DNA from: Aporhodopirellula aestuarii
Lineage (GTDB): Bacteria; Planctomycetota; Planctomycetia; Pirellulales; Pirellulaceae
Length of the DNA stretch: 64,000 nucleotides
Assembly (NCBI RefSeq): GCF_023701485.1
Contig: NZ_JAMQBK010000025.1
Location: 6,620-70,619, forward strand
Direction of reading: 5' to 3'
The notes under the pieces: generated by a model
The model's input: the letters and a program-made list of their open reading frames with translations, nothing else
Told to the model about the DNA's origin: nothing
Database searches by the model: none
Shown here: one piece after another, positions 41,753 through 50,518 of the stretch
Numbering within the stretch: position 1 is the stretch's first letter
Layout: the number at the start of each line of letters is the position of its first letter
Program-made: the position numbers and the translations under genes

Positions 41753-42307
41753 CTAATGGTTTCGTTGTTGAGCTTGTTGGAAATGATGTCGAACGGATCG
41801 TCCGCTGATCGTCGTTTTATTGAGCAGTTCCTTTGCAATGCATTCGATTGCCTCGACGTGGGCCGCGTCCCTGAGGATGTGCTCCGTTTTGGCCAGCATT
41901 CGTCGCTGCAGCGTTTCGTGTTGTCGCGGGGAGGCCGCACGTGTGCACAATAGATTGGCAACGTCTTTCAAGTCACGTGCGGCGCCGCGGTGGCAATATT
42001 GTCCGGTAAACCGGGCTTCGGCAACCATCCCAGCCATCAGGATCAACACGTCATCTTCGAGCGGATCGTGCGAGCCTTTGAACCGTCCCTTCTTGACTTC
42101 GCAATGCCCGAGTCGTGCGGCGCCGAACTGTGGTTTTCCCGGCGCAATCGTGACTTTGTGAATCGTCCGTCCCAACGAGACCGCCATCACGGCATGCCCC
42201 GCTTCATGGTGGGCAGTCGCGATCTGCTCGGGAGTATGTTCCGCCGGCAGCGGATCGTTGTCGGCGGGGGAATCGTTGTCGGAGTTAGCACGCATGATAT
42301 CGATCAT
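41753..42307 (-). CDS. free-standing M41-like zinc peptidase domain (FtsH type, no AAA)
   Basis: A 184-residue protein. HEAGH at 34-38 is the zinc-peptidase motif, and RGAARDLKDVANL (D112) matches the third-ligand region of FtsH (G-A-x-N-D-[IL]). The helices ILMAGMVAEARFTG and MLAKTEHILRDAAHVEAIECIAKELL also follow the M41 layout. The AAA ATPase and membrane parts of FtsH are absent, so it cannot unfold substrates by itself. It could be a regulatory peptidase or work with a separate ATPase. It is coupled to tex (three-base gap). An ATG at 42295 is another possible start. Confidence 0.8.
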   Translation of the reverse strand: MIDIMRANSDNDSPADNDPLPAEHTPEQIATAHHEAGHAVMAVSLGRTIHKVTIAPGKPQFGAARLGHCEVKKGRFKGSHDPLEDDVLILMAGMVAEARFTGQYCHRGAARDLKDVANLLCTRAASPRQHETLQRRMLAKTEHILRDAAHVEAIECIAKELLNKTTISGRSVRHHFQQAQQRNH

Positions 42308-42531
42308 TGAACCCGATCCGACCCGTTTCCGCTACGGATGCATCCGAGTCGGGGACGTCATGCGTTCACCGCTCAACTTCGCAAAAAGATGCAACCCAAT
42401 AAATAAAAATCACCTTTGTGCACTCACCCCGCGATTGCCGCGGTGACGGATTGCGGCTTTCATTTTCCACTCCTGCGATTGCGACGGTTTGGTTTCGTCC
42501 CGGAACGAAAATCGACCGCCGGAGGACGCGG

Positions 42532-42684
42532 TCAACTATGAGGATGCACGTCGTTTTCGCGATTCAACTTTTCGTACGAGGGGTAGTTCCGCTGTTTCGA
42601 CTTGGTAAACTCCTGATCGCAACCTGGACGAACGAGGATTTTTGATTCGTCGTTCTTCCGGGGAGCGGCATTGATCTTTTTCAT
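42532..42684 (-). CDS. possible small basic protein, unknown
   Basis: A 50-residue frame (MKKINAAPRKNDESK ... NRENDVHPHS) whose codon choice (AAG, ATC, CTC, AAC, GAC, CGC) looks like the neighbouring real genes. A GAAGGG lies upstream of the ATG. The same frame stays open further upstream towards 42780, which would overlap gcvT on the other strand, so the start is uncertain. No family recognised. Confidence 0.4.
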   Translation of the reverse strand: MKKINAAPRKNDESKILVRPGCDQEFTKSKQRNYPSYEKLNRENDVHPHS

Positions 42685-42755
42685 CTCGAACGTCCCTTCG
42701 CTGCCTTGATCCGTTAGCACATAAACGGTCGAGGTGTGCGCCAACGAATCCGCCC

Positions 42756-43964
42756 ATGACGAATTCTTCTGCATCCGCATCGCACGAGCCAGCGGCAAAT
42801 GACAGTCTCGCCAAGACTCCGCTCGACCAGTGGCACCGCAACATGGGCGCAAAAATGGTCCCCTTCGCGGGCTATGAGATGCCAATCCAATACGCGGCAC
42901 CCGAACCAACCGCGACCGGAGAATCGAGCGGCCCCAAACCCGCCAGTGGGATCGTTGCCGAGCATCACGCGTGCCGGACCAAAGCCGCCCTGTTCGATGT
43001 ATCCCACATGGGACGGTTGCGATTCGACGGCGAGGGAGCGGCTGAGTTTCTTGACCATGTTTTGACTCGCCGGGTTACCGATCTGCCCGTCGGCGGCGTT
43101 CGCTACAGCATGGTCTGCAATGCCGAAGGCGGCGTGCTCGACGATGTGCTCGTTTCCCATTTGGAAACGCCCTCCGAACGCCGGTTTCATCTGTTAGTCG
43201 TCAACGCATCCAACCGGGCCAAAATTCTGAAGTGGATCGAGCCCCACCTCGCGGACTTTCCCACCGTCACGATGTCCGACCGGACCGAGCTGACCGCGAT
43301 GATCGCCGTGCAAGGACCCATGGCGATTGAAGTTTGCAAGAAACTGTTTTCGTTCGATCCGTCGCGACTCAAAAACTACGAAGCACGGATCACGGATCAA
43401 TTTGCCAAACCCGTCATCGTCAGCCGCACCGGATACACGGGCGAAGACGGTTTGGAATTGATCGTGCGTGCGGAAGAAGCGACCCGCGTCTGGGAAAACA
43501 TCATGCTGGCCGGTCGCGAAGCCGGATTCACCGCTGCGGGACTCGGTGCCCGAGACACGTTGCGGATGGAAGCCGGGATGCCGCTCTATGGCCATGAACT
43601 CGATGAAACGGTTGACCCGTTTTCGGCCGGTTTGAATTTCGCCGTCAATCTGCCCAACCGCACCTTCATCGGTGATGAAGCATTGCGAGAAATCAAGCAA
43701 AAAGGACCTTCGCGAGTTCGCATCGGACTGCTGCCCGAAGGCAAGCGGCCTGCACGCGACGGTTGCGACGTGCTCGATCAAGACGGCCAAAAGATCGGTG
43801 CGATCACCAGCGGCGGCCCATCGCCGACTCTTGGTGTGCCGATCGCGATGGCGATGGTCGATGCCAAGCACGCCGCCGATGCTCAATACCAAATCGACAT
43901 CCGCGGAAAAACGACAACCGCTCGGTCGACAAAGTTGCCGTTCTATCGTCGAGCCGTTTCCTAA
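42756..43964 (+). CDS. gcvT: aminomethyltransferase (glycine cleavage T protein)
   Basis: GcvT moves the aminomethyl unit from GcvH to tetrahydrofolate. Motifs present are KTPLDQWHRNMGAKMVPFAGYEMP near the start, ALFDVSHMGRLRFDG, SRTGYTGEDGLELIV with the conserved Asp, GLGARDTLRMEAGMPLYGHE and GAITSGGPSPTLG. The length is close to normal for the family. gcvH and a lipoate ligase-like gene follow on the same strand. gcvP is not seen in the window. Confidence 0.95.
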   Translation: MTNSSASASHEPAANDSLAKTPLDQWHRNMGAKMVPFAGYEMPIQYAAPEPTATGESSGPKPASGIVAEHHACRTKAALFDVSHMGRLRFDGEGAAEFLDHVLTRRVTDLPVGGVRYSMVCNAEGGVLDDVLVSHLETPSERRFHLLVVNASNRAKILKWIEPHLADFPTVTMSDRTELTAMIAVQGPMAIEVCKKLFSFDPSRLKNYEARITDQFAKPVIVSRTGYTGEDGLELIVRAEEATRVWENIMLAGREAGFTAAGLGARDTLRMEAGMPLYGHELDETVDPFSAGLNFAVNLPNRTFIGDEALREIKQKGPSRVRIGLLPEGKRPARDGCDVLDQDGQKIGAITSGGPSPTLGVPIAMAMVDAKHAADAQYQIDIRGKTTTARSTKLPFYRRAVS

Positions 43965-44065
43965 GTCGGCCAGTCTCGACCGCTGATCGCGTCCGCTCTT
44001 CTTGGGTAGACTATTAAACGCGTCGAGTTTTCTTTGTTTGTTCTGTTTTCCTCGAGAGAGAATCC

Positions 44066-44464
44066 ATGTCACGCGACACCACAAAACTGCGATACGCCGA
44101 ATCTCATGAATGGGTAGATGTCACCCAAGAAGATGGAGTGGCGATGGCGACAATCGGCATTTCAAAATTCGCGATCGAAGCACTCAACGATCTGGTCTAC
44201 ATGGACCTCCCCGAAGTTGGCCGAACTCTGACGGTTGGTGAAGAATTCGGCGAAGTCGAATCGGTCAAAGCGGTCAGTCCGCTGTACAGCCCCGTGGCCG
44301 GCGAAGTCGTTGAAGTTCACTCGGACTTGCCTGATAACCTCGAAGCGCTCAACGACGATCCTTACGATTTCGGTTGGATCATCAAAGTCAAACTGGATGG
44401 CGATTTGCCGGACACGTTGATGGACCACGCTGCCTACGAAAAACAGTGTTCCCAAGCAGGCTAA
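44066..44464 (+). CDS. gcvH: glycine cleavage system H protein
   Basis: A 132-residue lipoyl carrier. ESVKAVSPLYSPVAGEV carries the lipoylation lysine K68, and the N-terminal YAESHEWVDV is typical of the family. It lies 101 bases after gcvT in the same direction. Confidence 0.96.
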   Translation: MSRDTTKLRYAESHEWVDVTQEDGVAMATIGISKFAIEALNDLVYMDLPEVGRTLTVGEEFGEVESVKAVSPLYSPVAGEVVEVHSDLPDNLEALNDDPYDFGWIIKVKLDGDLPDTLMDHAAYEKQCSQAG

Positions 44465-44654
44465 TGCAAATTGGTGACTCTGTTTCATTCCCACGACGAT
44501 CGACGCGTGGCAACCGCCCCGCGTCGATGCTGCTTTATCCGATCGACGTTATCAGTGGTGTCCGGCACGTGATGCGCAGGCACCAATCACCTTGCTCTTT
44601 GTTGACCGGGTGCGGCACCGACATTGCGAGTCACGATGATCGCGGAGCCGCCGC

Positions 44655-45470
44655 GTGACCACTGAGGAATCATCGACCACGCATGGTCGACTATTGCCGT
44701 TTGAACGTTGCGACGCGGCCGCCAACATGGCCATCGATGAAGCCATTGCCGAGGCGGTGGCGACGCAATGCGTTGCCCCGACCTTGCGGTTCTACGGATG
44801 GTCACGGCCAACGTTGTCGTTGGGGTATTTTCAAGCGATCGCGGACGCTTCGCCATGGGCGAACTTGCCGGTTGATATCGTTCGCCGCTCAACCGGAGGC
44901 GGTGCGATCCTTCACGACCTGGAACTGACCTATTCGCTATCGTTGCCCTTGACTGATGCGGGGCCTGGGGCTCGTGAAGGCGTCTACCAAACTGTGCATC
45001 AGTGCGTCATCGATACGCTGCGATCGATCGGTGTCACCGCGGTGCCCTACCGAGACACAGCGCCCGCTGCCGAAGCAAAAACGCAAGATGCAACGCGGGC
45101 AATTGCATCTGGACTGCGATCAAAGCGTGACGAACCGTTTCTCTGTTTCCAACGTCGCACCGACGAGGATTTGATCTGTAGCGGCTATAAGATTCTAGGC
45201 AGTGCCCAGCGTCGGGTACGCGGCGGTGTCTTGCAGCACGGCAGTTTACTGCTGCAGGTTTCCAAGTTCGCCGCGGAGTTGCCGGGGGTTGCCGAGCTCA
45301 CGGCCGTTTTTTTCGAGCCAGCTGCGATCGCCAATTCGATCGCTGAGCGGATCGGCCGAGCCATGTCAATCGATTGGCAGTTGGGTGAACTTACCGCCGA
45401 CGAACAAGATGCCAGTCGGCGGATCCAACGCCAGCGTTACGCCGCGGCCGAATGGACCGAGCGACGCTGA
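44655..45470 (+). CDS. lipoate-protein ligase/octanoyltransferase-like protein (LplA/LipM family)
   Basis: A biotin/lipoate ligase fold: RRSTGGGAILHDLELTYSL at 77-95, the conserved lysine K179 (SGYKILGSAQRR), and a cysteine C164 (PFLCFQRR) placed as in LipM-type octanoyltransferases. It has no ATP-adenylation tail, so octanoyl transfer (LipM-like) is more likely than ATP-dependent ligation, but this is a reading of motifs only. The start is GTG at 44655. It follows gcvH and probably lipoylates that protein. Its end overlaps the convergent hydrolase gene by 34 bases. Confidence 0.8.
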   Translation: MTTEESSTTHGRLLPFERCDAAANMAIDEAIAEAVATQCVAPTLRFYGWSRPTLSLGYFQAIADASPWANLPVDIVRRSTGGGAILHDLELTYSLSLPLTDAGPGAREGVYQTVHQCVIDTLRSIGVTAVPYRDTAPAAEAKTQDATRAIASGLRSKRDEPFLCFQRRTDEDLICSGYKILGSAQRRVRGGVLQHGSLLLQVSKFAAELPGVAELTAVFFEPAAIANSIAERIGRAMSIDWQLGELTADEQDASRRIQRQRYAAAEWTERR

Positions 45471-46165
45471 GCGACACGTGGAAACGGGATTGTCGTCGGA
45501 GCCGATTCGAGACGTTCTGATTTCAAAAATCGGATCGCCATTTCGATCGCATCTGGATCCGCGAGCAGTCCTTGATGCGTTGTCGGCAGCGTCACGTGGT
45601 CACGCTCACCGGACAAGTGTGTGGCGTCGGGGTTAACGACGAAGTCACGCTCGGCAGCAATCACGCCGACCGAAATGTGTTGGAACGGTGGCAGGCAGCG
45701 GACATAGCTGGCGGGTGTCTCGGACAACTCGATCAGCTGTGGGAAAAATGGTGCGAACGGACCCAGTGGAATGCGAGTCAGCCTTGAGCCCGCATTGGGA
45801 GGGGCCAACATCACGATCCGGCCGCATTTGTGATGAAAGCGAGTCTCAAGTCGGGAGTCGTGAATCGCCGCCCGCGCGATCACGCTGCCCATACTGTGCG
45901 TGACAAAATGGATGCGGCGGATCTTGGTCGATTCGGCCAATTCGCACAGATCACGACTCAAGCGGGCCGCATGATCCACTATGGAACCACGCAGGCTCGC
46001 GTAGTTCCAGTGTCGCGTTTGGTAGCCCATTTCGCACAAAGCGTCATCGATACGCCGCATGCTGCAGCGGCCAGCCAAGAATCCGGGGATGGTCAAAACC
46101 ATCTCATCGGAGGCGATTTTCGGCGCGTGAGACACCACGCTGACGGAAGACTCATACGCAGCCAT
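45437..46165 (-). CDS. alpha/beta hydrolase, lipase-like
   Basis: A 242-residue protein with no signal peptide. The nucleophile elbow THSMGSV (S91) fits GxSxG-type lipases, PGFLAGRC would be the oxyanion strand, and AERDFVVNPDATHL and the later THQGLL supply likely acid and His. By sequence it is closest to the small triacylglycerol-lipase-like or PGAP1-like hydrolases. The substrate is unknown. Its 3' end overlaps the lipoate ligase gene on the opposite strand by 34 bases. Confidence 0.78.
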   Translation of the reverse strand: MAAYESSVSVVSHAPKIASDEMVLTIPGFLAGRCSMRRIDDALCEMGYQTRHWNYASLRGSIVDHAARLSRDLCELAESTKIRRIHFVTHSMGSVIARAAIHDSRLETRFHHKCGRIVMLAPPNAGSRLTRIPLGPFAPFFPQLIELSETPASYVRCLPPFQHISVGVIAAERDFVVNPDATHLSGERDHVTLPTTHQGLLADPDAIEMAIRFLKSERLESAPTTIPFPRVAQRRSVHSAAA

Positions 46166-46471
46166 GTGTTCGTTATCGACAACGACAAAGGGAAACTTTG
46201 ACGAAACCAGTCGCTGCCAAGCCTGTTAGCACCTGAACAGTAGCTACGTTCGCTAGAACGTGGGCCACTACCGGCGGGATTTTAAATGTAGCGGAACGGC
46301 GCGAGCCGTCCGTTCCCGAGTCACCGGACGGCCTGCGCTGTTACGCTAAAACGCACTAAAACAATCAACGTCCCCCGAGACCGAGAATCGTACGCAATAC
46401 CCGCCTCCAGAGCCTCAGCCACGCAAGGGGCCAAACCTCCAATACCTCCACCACAACGTGCCGCTCTCCAG
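46166..46471. other. intergenic region with P1 copy and other repeats
   Basis: Contains the short palindrome ACGTTCGCTAGAACGT (near 46246-46261), P1 copy 4 (core 46290-46347) and a degenerate ACCCGCCTCCAGAGCC block (about 46396-46475) related to the 50.6 kb repeat. I see no gene. Confidence 0.55.
46290..46370. repeat. dispersed palindromic element P1, copy 4
   Basis: Core 46290-46347, in the opposite orientation to copies 2 and 3. The right end is CAATCAACGTCCC, followed by CCGAGACC, the same flank as copies 5 and 6. The left end is worn. Confidence 0.75.
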
Positions 46472-47365
46472 CTAAACCGACGTGCCCATATGATCACCGA
46501 TCTGAGCGTACAGCTCGCGGTGTTGCTGTGAGTTCTCAATCAGGTCGGTATCAAACCGAATTCGACCAGCTTCGAAAATCGTGATCGTCGACGAACCCCC
46601 AAACCGGAAGTAGCCTTTCTCGTCACCTTTTGAGACCGCGGCACCCTCCTGATACGTTTGGCAAATGCTGCCCACGCAAGTCGCACCGATTTCAAGCAAC
46701 AAAACCTTGCCAAACTCGGGCGAATCGAGTTCGGTCACACATCGCTTATTGGTTGCGAGGATGTGGATGTTTTGGCAAAGCGCGATCGGATTGACCGAGT
46801 ACAACGGTCCGTTGATCAGCCTCGTTGGACCCGGGACCCCCGCCGCAGGGAAGTGAAATCGGTGGTAGTCCACTGGACATAACCGCGACAACAAGAGGCT
46901 ACCACCGGCGTATCGATCCGCGAGCGATTTATCGTCGAGCAGCGTTTCCAGATCGAACATTTCACCTTTCACGAACAGCCCGTCGCACCGCGAAAGGTCT
47001 GGAACGCAGAGGTGCCGTCCGTCGGCGGGGAAGACGACCGACGTCGGATCCGGATCGATCGGTCGAGCCTCCGGCTTCAGACGTCGATAGAAGAACTCAT
47101 TGAAGTTTGCAAAGTCATCGACGCTACAAACAAACTCAGACGCATCGAGTTCGTAATCTTGGATGAATGCCGAAATCTTCTCTCGCGTAACGGGGCGATC
47201 CATCCTCCAGCCGTACCAGCGTGAGAACAACGCCCGCTTCACGAGCAGGTTCAACGAGAGCCGTCCTGCCAGTGACCCGTATGTCCATCGCAATGCCTTG
47301 TCCCCGTAAACCTTCTCAGCGCAAGTTTGATCGAGGTATCGGTCGTAATAAACAATCTGATCCAT
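46472..47365 (-). CDS. psd: phosphatidylserine decarboxylase
   Basis: Psd makes phosphatidylethanolamine from phosphatidylserine. It is self-cleaving, forming a pyruvoyl group at a GGSS site; FRFGGSSTITIF near the C-terminus supplies it. VDYHRFHFPAAG and the earlier RRLKPEARPI are also family motifs. The chosen start is ATG at 47365 (MDQIVYYDRYL); the ATG at 47410 would add 15 residues. There is no membrane segment at the chosen start. It has no obvious operon partner: repeats flank it on both sides. Confidence 0.92.
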   Translation of the reverse strand: MDQIVYYDRYLDQTCAEKVYGDKALRWTYGSLAGRLSLNLLVKRALFSRWYGWRMDRPVTREKISAFIQDYELDASEFVCSVDDFANFNEFFYRRLKPEARPIDPDPTSVVFPADGRHLCVPDLSRCDGLFVKGEMFDLETLLDDKSLADRYAGGSLLLSRLCPVDYHRFHFPAAGVPGPTRLINGPLYSVNPIALCQNIHILATNKRCVTELDSPEFGKVLLLEIGATCVGSICQTYQEGAAVSKGDEKGYFRFGGSSTITIFEAGRIRFDTDLIENSQQHRELYAQIGDHMGTSV

Positions 47366-47462
47366 GGCACACGCAAGTCGGCAATCGATGGCATTTGTCA
47401 AACGCGACATTGTGACAGACCACCGAGGCAGACAACACCACCAGCGTTTTAGTCGCGCGGTT

Positions 47463-47539
47463 GGGGTTCATTGCAACCGTTACAGATACCGTGCCAACGG
47501 GCCGCCGCGTGCCGCTCGCGCGTCCACCTTGGCGAGCGT
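47463..47539. repeat. direct repeat of the UbiD-family gene 3' end
   Basis: The 77 bases from 47463 match 47802-47878 with three mismatches, at a distance of 339 bases. The right copy is the last 60 coding bases of the UbiD-type gene plus 17 bases downstream of its stop. The left copy is a non-coding relic. Confidence 0.85.
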
Positions 47540-47552
47540 AGCTCAGTCTCTC

Positions 47553-47674
47553 GGGACGTCGATTCAATTGCTGCGGAATTTCAAAAGTAGCGGCACGGCG
47601 CAAGCCGTCCGGTGGCACGGGACCGGACGGCTCGCGCCGTTCCACTAGGAAGAGGACCATATCACTCGACGTCC
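47553..47674. repeat. dispersed palindromic element P1, copy 5
   Basis: Core 47589-47646. Left end GGGACGTCGATTC after GTCTCTC; right end CTCGACGTCC followed by GCCGAGACC. Confidence 0.8.
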
Positions 47675-47818
47675 GCCGAGACCGCGGCATTGATTTCTTG
47701 CCGTAGCTACCGTCGCCAGACGGTGGATCAGGTTCGGCAAAGGTAGCTACCGATAAAACGCCTAATCTTTCTCTAGAATGCTCTGGCTAGAAATCTGTCC
47801 CGGGGTTCATTGCAACCG

Positions 47819-49651
47819 TTACAGATACCGTGCCAACGGGCCGCCGCGTGCGGCTCGTGCGTCCACCTTGGCGAGTGTCTCTCGGTCTTCGATCAGTGGC
47901 GGCGCGTGGTGTGGTTTGACTCTCGCGTCGATCAGCAGCGGGCCGCGACATCCCCAGTGTTTATCGAGCACAAATTCGTCCACCCCAGCGATATCGATTG
48001 CCGGATTGCTGCGCGTGAATGTTAACCACAACCAATTGTTCAAATTGGCGGCTGCAAATTCGGCATCGTCGCACACCGTGATCAGTGGATATGACTTCAC
48101 GGTGTCTTGGTTCGCAAGCGCATCGGCGAGCTCAGACACCTGTTGGCGGCCGGTTTCCGTTTCATGTTTCGGCGCAGAAATCGCGAGCACGCCCGGCATC
48201 ACCACACGCGCGTCTCGAAAACCTTCCGGGAGCGACAGGTCCGAGGGTAACGTATGGGGAAGTTCTCGAAGTGCCTCGCCACGAGCGGCGATCACGACTT
48301 TGGAACCTTGATTGAGCCCGGTGCCGGAGTAGTCGAGCGTGTCGATGGTGGTGCGGGTGTGGAAATGCAAGTCACGACGCCAGTCGATGCGACGCAGAAT
48401 GTGTTGGAGGAACGCGCCGATTTCGTGAATCTTGAGTTCATCACGTGGATCGTCGGTGATCCAAAGATATTTGGCCAGAGACAGTTGCCCGTTACCCAAA
48501 ATCGCGTTGGCCTGTGTCAACAATTCCTGGGGTTCGGCCGCGTTCAGGTATGACATGTAACGTTCACTGCCGATCGCCAATAACAATGGGTGTACCCCTG
48601 AGGCGTCAACCGCATGCACCGCTTTCACGCCTGGGATCACGCTCGGGATGATCGGATCGGTTAATTCATGAATCAATTGCCCGAAGGTCGTGTCTTCTTG
48701 GGGCGGTCTGCCGACCACCGTGAAGGGCCACACCGCACCGTCGCGGTGCCAGACTTTGTCGACCCGCATGAACGGGAAGGGGTGCTCGAGGGAGTAGTAG
48801 CCGAGATGGTCGCCAAACGGGCCTTCGGGCATCGTCGCGGTAGGGTCGATGCGTCCCACGATCGCAAAGTCGGCATCGGCGTAAACGGGAGCGTGATCGC
48901 CGCGGATCATTCGAGTCCTTCGCCCCGCCAGCGCGCCCGCGAATGTTAATTCCGTCAACCCTTCGGGCAGTGGCATCACGGCGGCCAAGCTCATCGCGGG
49001 CGATCCACCGACCGTAATCGCAACCCGCAGTTCCTCGCCTCGGTCCATCGCCGCTCGGTGATGAACGCCGATGCCGCGATGGATCTGATAATGCAATCCC
49101 ACCTGTGACTGCGGGTCGTATTCATTGCCCGACAACTGCACCCGGTACATGCCCAGGTTGACCCGCATCAAATTGTCCGGCGCCGACGGATCGGCACTCA
49201 GGACTTGAGGCAGTGTAACAAACGCACCGCCGTCATCGGGCCAGCACTTCAGTTGCGGCAATTCGGAGAGGCCGCATGAGTTTTCCATCACGGAACCACG
49301 CCGCACGCCGCGGGGGAGCATGGTCATCGCGGTCAGCGGCACGCCGGCATATCGCATCGGTCGTTTGGGCAACGCCGAAGGATCGACTTTAACTTCGATC
49401 AAACGTCGCACCGATTCCAACGTGTCGCGGAACAGGTAGCGTGCTTGTTCAAGCGACGCGAACAGATTCGATGCCATCGGAAAACGGCAACCGCGGACGT
49501 TAGAAAACAGCACGCCCGGACCGCCGTTGGCATAGACACGACGTTGAATCTCCGCCATTTCCAAATGTGGATCGACTTCGTCAGTGACCTCGATCAAACG
49601 TTGGCCACGACGAAGGTCTTCAACAACGTCTCGGGTACTGCGATGCTTCAA
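47819..49651 (-). CDS. UbiD-family prenyl-FMN decarboxylase
   Basis: A 610-residue protein of UbiD/YclB type, which removes carboxylate groups from aromatic or unsaturated acids using prenylated FMN. GGPGVLFSNVRGCRFPMASNLF, GLHYQIHRGIGVHH, MPEGPFGDHLGYYSLEHPFPFMRV and IPSVIPGVKAVHAVDASGVHPLL are family hallmarks, including the E-x-P-F-G-x-x-x-G metal and cofactor motif (EGPFGDHLGYY). The substrate cannot be told: it may serve quinone synthesis or aromatic breakdown. A UbiX-type partner is not in the window. Confidence 0.88.
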   Translation of the reverse strand: MKHRSTRDVVEDLRRGQRLIEVTDEVDPHLEMAEIQRRVYANGGPGVLFSNVRGCRFPMASNLFASLEQARYLFRDTLESVRRLIEVKVDPSALPKRPMRYAGVPLTAMTMLPRGVRRGSVMENSCGLSELPQLKCWPDDGGAFVTLPQVLSADPSAPDNLMRVNLGMYRVQLSGNEYDPQSQVGLHYQIHRGIGVHHRAAMDRGEELRVAITVGGSPAMSLAAVMPLPEGLTELTFAGALAGRRTRMIRGDHAPVYADADFAIVGRIDPTATMPEGPFGDHLGYYSLEHPFPFMRVDKVWHRDGAVWPFTVVGRPPQEDTTFGQLIHELTDPIIPSVIPGVKAVHAVDASGVHPLLLAIGSERYMSYLNAAEPQELLTQANAILGNGQLSLAKYLWITDDPRDELKIHEIGAFLQHILRRIDWRRDLHFHTRTTIDTLDYSGTGLNQGSKVVIAARGEALRELPHTLPSDLSLPEGFRDARVVMPGVLAISAPKHETETGRQQVSELADALANQDTVKSYPLITVCDDAEFAAANLNNWLWLTFTRSNPAIDIAGVDEFVLDKHWGCRGPLLIDARVKPHHAPPLIEDRETLAKVDARAARGGPLARYL

Positions 49652-49732
49652 CGAACCGGCTTTTGGTGACGGGAGCGACTCGATCTACGAGATGATAACC
49701 GGTTGTCAACGAAGCCGTCGCGTCGGACGCGG

Positions 49733-50461
49733 CTACAGCGAGCGAAAGCGAATATTCTTAAATTCCGCCCACATCGGTTTGCCCGCGTGGAGTTGGAGAC
49801 CGAGCACGCCATCGAGGAGGGCGAGTTCTTCTGAATCCGTGAAGTCAAGAATCAAGCGGCCGTTGAGATAGTGCTGGATGTGACGGCCCTTGGCAACGAT
49901 TCTGACATCGTTCCAGTCGTCCAAACGGAACAGCTCTTTGAATTCTGCAGGGGTGATCAAAGTCTCCAGGACTTCCTTCTTGTCACCTTTTTGAACCGCC
50001 TTCTCTCCGACCAAGCAGATGCGACCCCGGTTAAGACCTTCGCCGTAGATGAACCCCGAAATGTTAGGGAAGTCGACTTCGTTGCGGACTTCGTGTTGAT
50101 AACCCTTGAGCGACCATTTGTTGGGAGCTTTCGGGCTCGTGTTGTGCTCCGATCGGTACTGGATGCCCGAGTTGTTTGTCGCGTTGCATCGGAACGACAG
50201 TTCGAGTTCGAAGTCAGCGGTGTTGCCGTCTTGCCAAATCAAAAACGTGTTGCGATTGGCTTTGTTCTCTTCGGTCGTTTCACCATGAATGACTCCATCG
50301 CGAACCGACCAAAGCCTTGGATCGCCGCTCCATCCTTCCAGGTCGGTACCGTTAAAAAGCGATTTCATTTCGGTGTCGGTGGCCGCAGTTGGCGAATCAG
50401 CCATGGCGGGAACAGCGATACAGGCAACGAACAAGGCGGCAAACGAAACTTCACGAATCAT
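49733..50461 (-). CDS. secreted DUF1080 (3-keto-disaccharide hydrolase-like) protein
   Basis: Start at ATG 50461 (MIREVSFAALFVACIAVPAMA) gives a clean signal peptide. The start at 50524 lies in a repeat and is unlikely. FNGTDLEGWSGD, WSVRDGVIHGE, DFELELSFRCNATNNSGIQYR, and the end WNDVRIVAKGRHIQHYLNG are the DUF1080 jelly-roll signature. DUF1080 is very common in planctomycetes and some members hydrolyse 3-keto-glycosides. It lies next to the 50.5-51.2 kb repeats, with no operon partner. Confidence 0.88.
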   Translation of the reverse strand: MIREVSFAALFVACIAVPAMADSPTAATDTEMKSLFNGTDLEGWSGDPRLWSVRDGVIHGETTEENKANRNTFLIWQDGNTADFELELSFRCNATNNSGIQYRSEHNTSPKAPNKWSLKGYQHEVRNEVDFPNISGFIYGEGLNRGRICLVGEKAVQKGDKKEVLETLITPAEFKELFRLDDWNDVRIVAKGRHIQHYLNGRLILDFTDSEELALLDGVLGLQLHAGKPMWAEFKNIRFRSL

Positions 50462-50518
50462 CAACGACTCCAGCGAACGGTTAAGGTGGTGGGAAATGGG
50501 GTGGGAGGTGGCACTAAT

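Larger units (their letters stand above)
47366..47818. other. non-coding region with duplicated gene tail and repeats
   Basis: Holds a 77-base copy of the 3' end of the UbiD-family gene (47463-47539), P1 copy 5, and the palindrome ACCGTCGCCAGACGGT near 47709-47724 that also occurs at 3841. No intact gene is present. Confidence 0.6.

Noticed and set aside
42308-42755. A glycine riboswitch ahead of gcvT
   Set aside because: I could not find the paired aptamer motifs or a terminator-like switch in this stretch.
43194-44084. A minus-strand frame opposite gcvT
   Set aside because: Shadow of a well-defined enzyme gene.
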